64,000 nt of DNA from Papaver somniferum. Lineage: Eukaryota; Streptophyta; Magnoliopsida; Ranunculales; Papaveraceae. Each line of letters opens with the position of its first letter. Position 1 is the stretch's first letter. A program made the position numbers and the translations under genes. Under the pieces are notes generated by a model, which saw only the letters and a list, made by a program, of their open reading frames with translations, had not been told where the DNA came from and ran no database searches. Below, piece after piece: positions 47,282-59,764 of the stretch. Location of the stretch: the NCBI RefSeq assembly GCF_003573695.1, contig NC_039359.1, positions 136,239,939 to 136,303,938 of the forward strand. Direction: 5' to 3'.

Positions 47282-49375
47282 ATTGAAAACACGAGGATAC
47301 CCAAATATACCTAAATCTAAAACTTTTCCACCTATAAGTCCTTTTTCCGAAAGTGATTGTCTATGGTCTGAGTCGAGACAATACAACTAATCGGTTCATA
47401 CTTCGTGTGATTGTCTATGGATACGATATCGAGACAATACGACACCAAGATAACTTGTGTGATTGACTATGGATAAAATATCGAGACAATACAACAACGA
47501 AGTATGATTACTTGATAATAGGTTCGTACTTAACCAAAAACAATAGGATTTCTATCAAGTAAATAAGAATTAACGTTTGTGTATTTTACTTATAATTATA
47601 ATTACGGAAATAGAAAAGTAAAAGACACAGCAAGATTTTGTTAACGAGAAACCGCAAATGCAGAAAAACCTCGGGACCTTGTCCAGAATTGAATACTCTC
47701 GGAATTAAGCGATATAAAAAACCTAAAACAACTTCGTATAGTTGAGACCAAGAAACTAAACCTATAGTTAACCTAGTTCCCTCAGTTTCCCTGCGCCTCC
47801 AACTTGTAATAAGTCATGCACTTCGAACAGTTCCTTTGGTTTGTATTCCAAACAGTAAAGGAACAACAAATCTGTTCAGTAACAACTCTTTTCAAACAAG
47901 TGATATGAGTCTGACAAAAGGCTCTTCTGTTTATCCCAATAAACTCCGTTGTCAGGTTCTTAGATCTATCTATTTAACAACTACCAAAGTAATTGTTTAG
48001 ACTATGCAATCAATACTCTTAATCACAAAGAATTGTATTGATGCCGATCTACTCAACTAATCAATCAAGGTTATCACAAAGATAAACCGATTATAGTTGT
48101 ATCCCCAGCCGATCAAGTTTTGTGCACACCAAAGATTATGAACTCAAATAAGAAATCTTCTGTGTCTTCAAATCTTCTTAAATCTTCAATAAACGCCTGC
48201 ACACAAACAACTTGAATCTCTTGTGATCAATCACACACAGAACGGAGTCTGTTAACAATGAATTATCACAAGATGTCTTTAGATCTACAAACAGTTCTAA
48301 AGATCCCCATCGACACTTCAATCTAGTTTGAGTGAATCTTATATCAGAAGAGAAGATTCTCAAGCATAAACAAACCAGGTGCAATCAAAGTTCAACAATC
48401 GTTAGTCAATCAAATCAATCGAAAACTAATAATAAACTGCAATTATCTAGTTTCCCACCAACGGTACTCGTAGAGTTTCCAAATACGAAAGAAGTATCTA
48501 AAACGAGCGGTAGTAAGAGATTTCGCCTAATTAGGGTACTTTCCTCTCCGAATAGACGACTCCACCAGTAACAACACAACTAGGTAGTTTCCTGGCTCTG
48601 AGTATTAGTTTGCTCGAAATGCAAACTTCAATATTTATAGACCAAGGAAGTTTGGACACCAAGGAATTTCCAAAACCGAATATTCTCAAAGATATGCAAT
48701 AAGAGCAAATACGGTTTTCATAATTCCTGGAAATGCTATGTCCAAATATTGACCGAAATCTCAGTAGAAAATCTCCAATTAGTAAATGCATATTACCAAT
48801 TTTTATTTTCTAAAGATATGTATTTAATTGTTGGAAATCAAAAGCATATAAAACTAATAACCTTAATTAAAATATTCTCAATTTATTTCGATCTGGGATT
48901 CTCCTTTAGTTATTAAGTAATATTTTTGAACAATAAAAGATAAGAGTTATTACACATGTTCAAAGTATGTCGACATCTTTACTTTGTAAATCCTTTTTCA
49001 TATTTACAATCTTGGAACGATTTGCCACACTTCCAAACAAGTTTAGAATTGGTTCATCTGACTTCCAAGAACTATGTGATTGATTATCCTATCAAATCAC
49101 TATTAACGGGTTCACGGTTCTACCAAAACACAAAACTTCGGTTCTACCTCCATGTGGGTACTAGGATCGGCACACTAGCTTTCGAAAAAATAGTTGAATA
49201 GGTACTAGGATCGGCTACCACATATTTATGGTATTTTACTTGTGATCGGTTGCACAAGTCATAGGATCAGTTACCAATTACTAAGACTTGTTGCACCTCT
49301 TACAAGGATTGATTCCACATACTTGTGATCTGTTGCACCTCTTACTAGGATCGGTTCCTCAATATCTAGAGTTGG

Positions 49376-51932
49376 TGGTGAGCGTCGTTTACTCAACAAA
49401 ATAATAAGATGTTTCCCATTAATTAACAAGTAATAAAGCGGTAGTAAGGATCGTTCCCACGAGGAGTAATGCAATTGATATGTTATCTACATCAGCGAGA
49501 ATATAAAATAAGGGTAAAAAGGATAATAAGAAAAAGATAATGAAGAAATCCTTCAACGTTAGTAACCGTTAACTCAACATTGTACCCGTTTATCTCTTGT
49601 TAGAATCAATTGTCATCAACCGTAGAATAGCAGGTACGCTTAGCTATCCCCAAAACTCCTTGTATCACCGGATATGGAAGCGCTCGACTACCGGATTCTA
49701 TTCAAAAGAACCACCTTGAGGTTCGCTTACAAGATGCAATTCCCCGAATGCATTAAGATTTATGAATTTGGGTTTGATCCCAGCAGTTAAACTCGGTATG
49801 CTCGGTCCACTTACTGGTGTTGTCTTTAGTTGCAATTGCTCCACAGAATCCCTCCGCAAGATCTTGCGATTTCTACTTATGTAGGAGGTAAGGGACAATT
49901 ACGGATCGACTCAACTCTCTACTAGCATTAGAATGATTAATAGACTAATCTAGTTGGCCACCCAAACCAATCTAAGAATCAATCATAAACCTTCAATATA
50001 GTAAAAACAATCCACAATGATTAACTTTAAAATTTGAAACAAACTTGTAAATAATTGAGCTTCATAATTAGAACTTTGAATTCATCCTTAATAATAAAAA
50101 GAATATAGAAAAGAGATAATTCTCCCCCCTAAGGAGGAGAAAAACAATGAGTAGAAGATATCCAAAATTGTCTCTAAGCTTTCCTATATATAAAGTTTTG
50201 TAACCTCTTCTCGAAGAAACTAGGAAACCGAGATAAGATAGGAAATTGCACCTCCTTAAGATTGTGTCCCGTGCATCACACCCCGTGCAAAGTAGTCGCC
50301 AAAACTCTGGCCAAATTGCCAAACACAACTCACGGCCAAGGCTGGTCACGTCTAAATTCTACAAGCTAAACAACTGGGCTCACGTCATCCAAGTCCATCC
50401 CATTTTCTCGTTATTGGCTTGTCAGTTCTGTGGAACTGACAGCCTATTCTCAATTTCATCTTTCCCTCTCGTCTCTGTTCAACTCGAGCGTGACTGTCAC
50501 TATCTTGCCGTGACTGAACCCTCAACACCTTTTACTGTTCAACTTGATTTTATCATCATAACAGCAACCTTTCCTTGTTCCAGCTGCTATATTCGGCCTT
50601 CCACTTTCACTGATCTTCATCTCGAGCTCGTCATCGTTACTGCCAGCATCAGCATCTCAACTTCCTCCGTCCATCTATCTCCAAACTCGTTCGTTCTCGG
50701 TCACAACATGACCACTAAATCATCTCCACAGACCACCAGCCCGTAAGTCCATCTTCTCATCGTTGTCTTCATCTCGAGAACCAATTACCTGCTCAAGTTC
50801 GCCTTCCAGCTTTCCCGGTTCTCACAGCGTCACTGACATATTTATTCTTTCTCCTTCGAGCATTAAGCTTGGCAGCAACATGCCATTAAACACCAACTCC
50901 ATTAATAGTTGCAACCAAACTCACAACAAACTCCATCAGTCACTCGAGCTCCATTTCATTCGTTCTCGGTCACAACCATCATGCAGTCTTTACTGTCAAA
51001 CCTCCCTTACTCCAGAATCCATTAAACCATCACAGGATCAACCTTCTACTCATCGTCACTAGTATCAAAGACCTGTGTCGTTCAGGACTTTTTACGAACA
51101 CTTACAGCACCAACTCGGTCACTTCCTCTGCTGATTCTTTCTTTACTGAATTCTCGATTGAGATTTCAAATTCAGCAAAACCCATTCATCCTAACCTTTT
51201 ACAGACGCATATAAGCTTAATAATCTACCCAACTCAGTTCTCAGCTCCATCGAGAATAGCAACATCCATTATTATCACTTCTGATCACTACTGACCACCA
51301 TATACAGCGAGTTCCACCATCACCCATCCTTCTCAGTTCGTAACCATCTTCATCTCTCGGCGTTGGCAGCTCTTCGACTCAGTGATCATCACTTCCATCT
51401 CATCTTGTTCTCATACTCGACCAAACAGACCGCAACTCCATGGACTACCAGCAACACCACCATCTCTGCCAAGATCCGTTCTCGAGCTCTATCATTAGTC
51501 ACTGCTCTGTCTTCTGAAACTTGATTACCATTGCACTACCATCTCCCAAAGACCACGAACTTTTAGCAGCTCCCATTCAATTAACATTTTGTATCTGCCC
51601 TGAGTAGAAACTCGGGTTCCTATAACAGTTCTGTAGAGTTTGCGACGACTTCGGCTTGCTTCAAATGCCTCCAGATTCTTCGTACGACGTCAGATTGACT
51701 CTATTCTTTCGCCATTGGCTTCATCTTTTCGTGCTCTTCGAGATGATATCAAGGACTCCTAGATAATTCTTCCTCTTTTATGAAAAATTGGACGATTTCT
51801 TGTTCTTTTCGGGAATAAGCTCCAAAATTCCCATAAAATATAAAAGAAAGCTAATAATACAATTTCACACGAAAACTAGCTAAGAAAACATAATCAATCG
51901 ATACTTAAAGAGGTGTTTTTAAACACCTAACA
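49376..51932 (-). repeat. Element E LTR 1
   Basis: 2,557 bp. A TATATATAG-type promoter box on the minus strand lies at about 50184-50194, leaving about 1.7 kb of U3 on its right and 0.8 kb of R-U5 on its left. The plus-strand frame 50246-50746 is antisense to the LTR. Confidence 0.85.
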
Positions 51933-52170
51933 AATTCCCCCTTACTCAGACTTTGCTAGTCCTCGAGCAAACAAAACAAAACAAAAATAAAATACAACAA
52001 CTCCATGTCGTCGAGGATAAGGTTACTCTTAGCATGAATAACAGGCCTTTAAACCCCTAGGTGTCCCTAGTGGACGAGTTATAGTCTCGTGAGAGATATA
52101 ACCACAAAAACTTTAAGCCAAAACAAATAACAAATCAAGTAGCAATTACTCCACGGCAGCGGCGCCAATT
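51933..52170 (-). other. Element E internal domain 1
   Basis: 238 bp from the PPT (minus strand AGGGGGAATT, right after LTR 1) to the PBS at 52149-52167 (tRNA-Asp type, with changes: TGGCGCCGCTGCCGTGGAG). No ORF. Confidence 0.82.
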
Positions 52171-54701
52171 TGGTGAGCGTCGTTTACTCAACAAAATAAT
52201 AAGATGTTTCCCACTAATTAACAAGTAATAAAGCGGTAGTAAGGATCGTTCCCACGAGGAGTAATGCAACTGATATGTTATCTAAATCAGCGAGAATATA
52301 AAATAAGGATAAAAAGGATAATAAGAAAAAGATAATGAAGAAATCCTTCGACGTTACTAATCGTTAACTCAACATTGTACCCGTTTATCTCTTGTTAGAA
52401 TCAATTGTCGTCAACCGTAGGTACGCCTAGCTATCCCCAAAACTCCTTGTATCACCGGATACGGAAGCGCTCGACTACCGGATTCTATTCAAAAGAACCA
52501 CCTTGAGGTTCGCTTACAAGATGCAATTCCCCGAACACATTAAGATTTATGAATTTAGGTTTGATCCCAACAGTTAAACTCAGTACGCTCGGTCCACTTA
52601 CTGATGTTGTCTTTACTCGCAATTGCTCCACAGAATCCCTCCGCAAGGTCTTACGATTTATACTTATGTAGGAGGTAAGCGACAATTACGGATCGACTCA
52701 ACTATCTACTAGCATTAGAATGATTAATAGACTAATCTAGTTGGCCACCCAAACCAATCTAAGAATCAATCATAAACCTTCGATATAGTAAAAACAATCC
52801 ACAATGATTAACTTTAAAACTTGAAACAAACTTGTAAATAATTGGGCTTCACAATTAGAACTTTGAATTCATCCTTAACAATAAAAAGAATATAGAAAAG
52901 AGATAGTTCTCCCCCTAAGGGGGAGAAAAACGGTGAGTAGAAGATATCCAAAATTGTGTCTAACCTTCCCTATATATAGAGTTTTGTAACCTCTTCTCGA
53001 AGAAACTAGGAAACCTAGCTAAGATAGGAAATTGCACCTCCTTAAGATTGTGTCCCGTGCATCACACTCCGTGCAAAGTAGTCGCCAAAACTCTGGCCAA
53101 ATTTCCAAACACAACTTACGGCCAAGGCTGGTCACGTGTAAATTCTACAAGCTAAACAACTGGGCTCACGTCATCCAAGTCCAGCCCATTTTCTCGTTAT
53201 TGGCTTGTCAGTTCTGTGGAACTGACTTCCTATTCTCAGTTCCTTCTTTCCCTCTCGTCTCTGTTCAACTCGAGCGTGACTGCCACTATCTTGCCGTGAC
53301 TGAACCCTCAACACCTTTTACTGTCCAACTTGAGTTTATCATCATAACATCAACCTTTCCTTGTTCCAGCTGCTATATTCGGCCTTCCACTTTCACTGAT
53401 CTTCATCTCGAGCTCGTCATCGTTACTGCCAGCATCAACATCTCAACTTCCTCCGTCCATCTATCTCCAACCTCGTTTATTCTCAGTCACAACATGACCA
53501 CAAAATCATCTCCACAGACCACCAGCCCATAAGTCCATCTTCTCATCGATGTCTTCATCTCGAGAACCAATTACCTGCTCAAGTTCGCCTTCCAGCTTTC
53601 CCGGTTCTCACAGCGTCACTGACATATTCTTTCTCCTTCGAGCATTAACCTTGGAAGCAACATTCCATTAACTACCAACTCCATAGCTGCAACCAAACTC
53701 ACAGCAAACTCCATCAGTCACTCGAGCTCCATTCCATTCGTTCTCGATCACAGCCATCATGCAGTCTTTACTGTCAAACCTCCCTTACTCCAGAATCCAT
53801 TAAACCATCACAGGCTCAACCTTCTACTCATCGTCACCAGCATCAAAGACCTGTGTCGTTCAGGCCTTTTTACGAACACTTACAACACCAACTCGGTCAC
53901 TTCCTCTGTTGATTCTTTCTTTACTGAATTCTCGATTGAGATTTCAAATTCAGCAAAACCCATTCATCCTAACCTTTCATAGACGCATATAAGCTTACTA
54001 ATCTCCTTCATTCATCTTCAACAATTGACGGAAGCAACTCCATTAATCGCTACTGACCACCATACACAGCGAGTTCCACCATCACCTATCCTTCTCAGTT
54101 CGTAACCATCTTCATCTTTCGGCATTGGCAGCAGTTCGACTCAGTGATCATCACTTCCATCTCATCTTGTTCTCATACTCGACCCAAAAGACCGCAACTC
54201 CATCGACTACCAGCAGCACGTCCATCTCTGACAAAATCCGTTCTCGAGCTCTATCATTAGTCACTGCTCTGTCTTCTGAAACTTGATTACCATTGCACTA
54301 CCATCTCCCAAAGACCATGAACTTTTAGCAGCTCCCATTCAATTAACATTTCGTGTCTGCCCTGAGTAGAAACTCGGGTGCCTATAACAGTTCTGTAGGT
54401 TTTCTAGTTTTCGACAACTTCGGCTTGCTTCAAATGCCTCCAGATTCTTCGTATGACGTCGGATTGACTCCATTCTTTCGCCGTTGGCTTCATCATTTCG
54501 TGCTCTTCGAGATGATATCAAGGACTCCTAGATAATTTTGCCTCTTCTATGGCCCATTGGACGATTTCTTGTTCTTTTCGGGAATAAGCTCCAAAATTCC
54601 CATAAAATATAAAAGAAAGCTAATAATACAGTTTCACATGAAAACTAGCTAAGAAAGCATCATCAATTGATACCTAACGAGGTGTTTTTAAACACCTATC
54701 A
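52171..54701 (-). repeat. Element E LTR 2
   Basis: 2,531 bp, collinear with LTR 1, ends CACCTATCA on the plus strand. The same antisense frame recurs at 53032-53532 with the same length (166 codons). Confidence 0.85.
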
Positions 54702-54942
54702 AATTCCCCCTTACTTAGACTTTGCTAGTCCTCGAGCAAAAAAAAAAAGAAAAATACAGCAACTCCATGTCGTCGAGGATACGGTTATTCTTAGCATGAA
54801 TAATAGGCCTTTAAACCCCTAGGTGTCCCTAGTTGACGAGTTATAGTCTCGTGAGGGCTTAGTGGAGATATACCCACAAAAACTTTAAGCCAAAACAAAT
54901 AACAAATTAACTAGCAATTACTCCCCGGTAACGACGCCAATT
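54702..54942 (-). other. Element E internal domain 2
   Basis: 241 bp; PPT beside LTR 2, PBS at 54921-54939 (minus strand TGGCGTCGTTACCGGGGAG), the better-preserved tRNA-Asp match. No ORF. Confidence 0.82.
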
Positions 54943-55885
54943 TGGTGAGCGTCGTTTACTCAACAAAATAATAAGATGTTTCCCACTAATTAACACGTAA
55001 TAAAGCGGTAGTAAGGATCATTCCCACGAGGAGAAATGCAATTGATATGTTATCTAAATCAGCGAGAACACAAAATAAGGATAAAAAGGATAATACGAAA
55101 AACATAATGAAGAAATCCTTCGATGTTACTAACCGTTAACTCAACATTGTACCCGTTTATCTCTTGATAGAATCAATTGTCATCAACCGTAGAATAGCAG
55201 GTACGCTTAGCTATCCCCAAAACTCATTGTATCACCGGATACGGAAGCGATCGACTACTGGATTCTATTCAAAAGAACCACCTTGAGGTTCGCTTACAAG
55301 ATGCAATTCCCCGAACGCATTAAGATTTATGAATTTAGGTTTGATCCTAGCAGTTAAACTCGGTACGCTCGGTCCACTTACTGATGTTGTCTTTACTCGG
55401 AATTGCTCCACAGAATCCCTCCGCAAGGTCTTGCGATTTATACTTATGTAGGAGGTAAGTGACAATTACTGATCGACTCAACTCTCTACTAGCATTAAAA
55501 TGATTAATAGACTAATCTAGTTGGCCACCCAAACCAATCTCAGAATCAATCATAAACCTTCTATATAATAAAAACAATCCACAATGATTAACTTTAAAAC
55601 ATGAAACAAACTTGTAAATAATTGAGCTTCACAATTAGAACTTTGAATTCATCCTTAACAATAAAAAAAACATAGAAAAGAGTCAGTTCTCCCCCCTAAG
55701 GGGTAGAAAAACGGTGAGTAGAAGATATCCAAAATTATCTCTAAGCTTCCCTATATATAGAGTTTTGTAACCTCTTCTCGGAGAAACTAGGAAACCCAGC
55801 TAGATAGGAAATTGCACTTCCTTAAGATTGTGTCTCGTGCATCACACCCCGTGCAAAGTAGTCGCCAAAACTCTAGCCAACTTTC

Positions 55886-58800
55886 CAGTGGCGGAACTAG
55901 GATTTGAGACTAGGGGTGGCTTAAAAAAAAATTCTGCACACACATAAAGAAAAGAGAAAAAATTACCTTCTATTTTCGAGCAATTGAGTCTTGCTTCCAC
56001 CTGACCTGGCGCAGCGGCTCCTTAACGTAGTTCTGGTTGTTTTCTTGCCTCCTGTGAAACAATTAAATCAAGACAACACGACTAGCAAATGAATTATAAT
56101 AATTGCATAATCAACATACACGATATTCAAACGATTTACCTGATTAAAATGCTTAGCCTTGTCATTGCGTATGAACTATTAGCCTGCACTTGTTAGTAAG
56201 AAGTAACAACGTATAAATATAGCGAGACCATAAAAGACCATGTATCCAAAAAAATGGTTTTCTTTATCATATATATATATTATATCAATTTTTTCAAATA
56301 TACATGTCAAAATGTTTTACCAAAAAATATCACCAACCCACATTTATATTTTACCAAAGAGTGAATATCATCAACCCATGGCTAGCACTTAAGTTGTACC
56401 CTACGATTGTATAAATCGTCAAACTCATCTATGATTGAATCAGTATGGATAGCTCCTGCAATGTCTTGTTCAATGTAGAGCATCATGCAATCCCTAAGAA
56501 AATCTTGTTGCATTTTGTTACGAGTAGCTGATTTGACCAATTTCATTATTGAGAAAAATCTTTCTGCAGATGCCGTGGAAACAGGGAGAGTAAGCACAAT
56601 ACGAATCAATTTGTCAATCATAGGGTAAGCTTCTGCCTTCTTGGTTACTACTAGTTGCCGACATAACTCGGAAATAGTTGATAAGTTCTGAAATTGCAAA
56701 TTGTTAACTACATCATGACCATAATGTTGTAACTCATTTCTCAAAATGTGTACCTCTTGCGGACTGTCAACATCGAATGACTTAAAAGAATCCCGAGGAT
56801 CCAAACATGAGCTAAGAATGAGTAGTTCCATTGTGTCCTCTGGAAACCTATGATCTAACTCTGACAACTGAAAATCAATTGTAGCAGTAAATATATCAAC
56901 ACGATAATGGTGATCTACTGTGATATTATCACGTTGCTGACAAGAACGGCCTGTACCCATCATATAGCGAGCGTCCATATTAGGTGTTTCAACACCATGT
57001 GCAACACAAAATTCAGTAACAGTTGTAATAAAATTTTCCCATCTCTCTTCTTTTAATTCTCTAAGTAAGACTTTTGTGTTTGAGACTAGAGCCATTGCAT
57101 TTACTATGTCTTGTGTTTTCTTTTGAAGACCTTGGCATAATATTTCAGTAATACCCATAATTTTAAACATCAAATGCAAGACAAAGACAAACCTGAATGA
57201 CCTCATTTCTTCAGAAATACTTTGTGCTTCACCAACTTTAGGAGTCACTTTCGGATCACTTGCGCCAATATGATCGATAGTTGTGCAGGTTGCTTCGAAC
57301 TTATCTATCAAACTGCATACGGAACCATAATGGGAACTCCAACGGGTATCAGTAGCACGTGGCAAAGTACCTATTTGGTTTGCCCCTTTCCCTGTCTCAA
57401 GTTCCCACTAGATAACCTTTTGGCAATCTCATCTTCTTGAGCAGACTGAAAATCACCAAATCGATGTGAAGAAGATGTAACAAGATTGACAATTGATGAA
57501 ACATAGAATAAAATTTCCAAACTGGACCCAAAGTTTCAGCTGTTTTCACAAGTGCTAGCTGAAGGCGATGTGAAAAACAATGAACATATATGCATATTTA
57601 CATTCCTCACGAAACAAGGCTTGTAAGCCATTCCACTGACCACGCATATTACTGCGCCATCATACCCCTGCCCTCGCATGTTTTCAACTTGAAGATCATA
57701 ATAATTAAGAATTTTGTTATTCCATTTTTCAGAGTTAAAGCACAAGTATTTTCAACATGTTGATATCAAAAAACCTTTCTTGAACATAACCATCAATATC
57801 CACATACCTTAAAACAATCACCATTTGCTCTTTCTTGGAAGCGTCCCGCGACTCATCAACAAGGATACAATATTTGGCATTTCCAATTTCCTCGCGAATC
57901 TTGCTTCTAACTCTGTTAGATAATATTTAAGATCTCTTTCTGAATCTTGGGTGAAGTATAAGTGGCATTTCCAGTGGCATTCTCCAAGACGACTGCATTC
58001 ACATCTTTATTAAGTGATGCTGAATACTTGATCAATTCAATAAAATTCCCACGATTCCTTGAACCTTTTGACTCATCGTGACCTCTGAAAGCACATTGTT
58101 GAGCGCAAGCCATCTTAAACAGTCAATTGTTGTCTTGAGACGCAACCTATGTCTCGTTACAGCCTCTATTGATTGTTTCTCTACCAAAAGACTTATTCGC
58201 TGAGCTGAATTCTTCAAAGCTTCAAATTTCCTTGGGCAGTAGAGTGTCCAGAATCAACATTTCCAGAGTGTTTTAGAAATGCACATGCTGATCCATTATT
58301 AACAGAACACCATCTTTTGAAACCTTCACTAGTGAATGCTGAGTGTTTTGGAGGATCTGATTCAAAAAGAAAACACTGAAAACAATATGCAGCATCTTTA
58401 GAAGGTGAATACTCCAACCAAGGATGTTGTGCGAACCAACTAAAATTAAAACCACGGTATTGCTTTCCGAATTTAGAGCGGGGATATTTTAATCTCGGCT
58501 GATAAGGTCCCAACAATAAATATGCTCGCCGAACTTCATCACGCTTGTTAACAGGATGTTGCATTACTGGAATTCGTAACCCCGGATCACGTTCTAATGG
58601 AGTAACATTCATCACTTCAGGTCTGTCTTCTTCTATTCCAGTTCTTTGGGTGTGCAATTCTTCGGGTTCAACTGCATCAACAACTACTTCATTGAGTTCA
58701 ATATTTGGAGCAAGAGCAACACTTTCTGATCTATCTACTTTGGGAATAGGGTTGTAATATGCTTCTAATCTTCCTCGTTTGCTTGGTTTACGATTATTCG

Positions 58801-59764
58801 GCATCATATATCATCAACCTGTAACAGAAGTTTTCTGTAACACAATAACAAAAGTTGATTCAATCAATATGCATCACTGAAATATAACTCTTATAGGAAT
58901 ACATTTGACAAAACAAATCCAAGCTTGAACCTGCATTCTCACGATACAGATTAGGCATAAAAAAGAAGGAAAAATGATTACAGAGAAAAGGCTTCCTTCA
59001 AGCTCCACCAAGAATGACTTTGAGTTGTAGCCGTAGGCCAACACTATTACACGTGTTGGGTGTTACCAAAATTGAAGATTGAACCAGTTCTAAAACTTGA
59101 GCCAATAACACTGATCAATGCAAATATTGAAATTTAAATTAGTTGTTCAATTGAGCCCAAATTCTCATAAACACCCATACAATTAAGTAATCTCAAAACC
59201 CCAAAACAAACATTCCATACAAATCCCCAAATCAGAAAATCCAAAGCATCAACAAAATTAGGTTAAACAAAAATTCAATCAACTACTGATTAAGAATTTA
59301 ACATCAAAGATTAACCTGAAAACATTCATCTTTTTAATCACACAAAACAAAATTATAATTTACCAACCAAGAAACCCTAGTGAATAATGATAGCAAATTA
59401 ACAAAAACCCATACACGTTCATGAAATTAAGGGAATAAGTGGATAAAATTTCATCCAATAACCACATAATATAACATCAAATTCCAATTATTCCATCTTC
59501 TTACCTAGCCTAGGGTTTTGGCTTTACGGTTTTTCCAATCTCCCTCTTTCAGTCTTTCTCCCGCTGCTCACATAGACACAGAGAATAATGACTTTTTGTT
59601 TTTTTTCCCGTGAACTCTTTTTCTTTTTTTTTTTCACAAAGACCAGGGCTGGCTTGGACTGGACTTACTTAAAATTGGGCTTGACTTTTACTACTAAGTA
59701 GGCAAAAAGAATTTGGCTAGGGCTGGCTTGAGCCAGTCCTAGTCCGGGCATGGTTCCGCCACTG
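55886..59764 (-). mobile_element. hAT superfamily DNA transposon, degenerate
   Basis: 3,879 bp with 12-bp terminal inverted repeats CAGTGGCGGAAC / GTTCCGCCACTG and a perfect 8-bp target duplication CAACTTTC (55878-55885, 59765-59772), diagnostic of hAT. It encodes a broken transposase on the minus strand. About 0.5 kb (55886-56381) and 0.96 kb (58808-59764) of non-coding DNA flank it. The right end has repeated GGCTGGCTTG motifs that may be subterminal transposase-binding sites. Inserted in LTR 3 of element E, it is the youngest event in that nest. Confidence 0.93.
56382..58807 (-). pseudogene. hAT transposase (TTF-type zinc finger, DUF4371, hAT dimerisation), frameshifted
   Basis: The N-terminal frame (58807-58214, 197 residues) starts MMPNNRKPSKRGR and holds a TTF-type zinc-finger region (FSWFAQHPWLEYSPSKDAAY, CFQCFLFE). 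A frameshift at about 58215 leads to the next part, and another near 58110 to FRGHDES-GSRNRGNF, the start of the DUF4371 region. An ILVDESRDASKKEQMV block (about 57860), which probably holds a catalytic Asp, and LQVENMRGQGYDGA (about 57670) follow with more frame changes. The C-terminal frame (57365-56382, 327 residues) has TRWSSHYGSVCSLIDKF and the dimerisation motif LTLPVSTASAERFFSIMKL at about 260-278. Introns might explain some breaks, but at least one falls inside a conserved block, so the gene looks dead. It would act in the nucleus, binding the TIRs. Confidence 0.88.

Noticed and set aside
58214..58807. Host zinc-finger gene
   Set aside because: The TTF-type finger is the N-terminus of an hAT transposase bounded by TIRs and an 8-bp target duplication.
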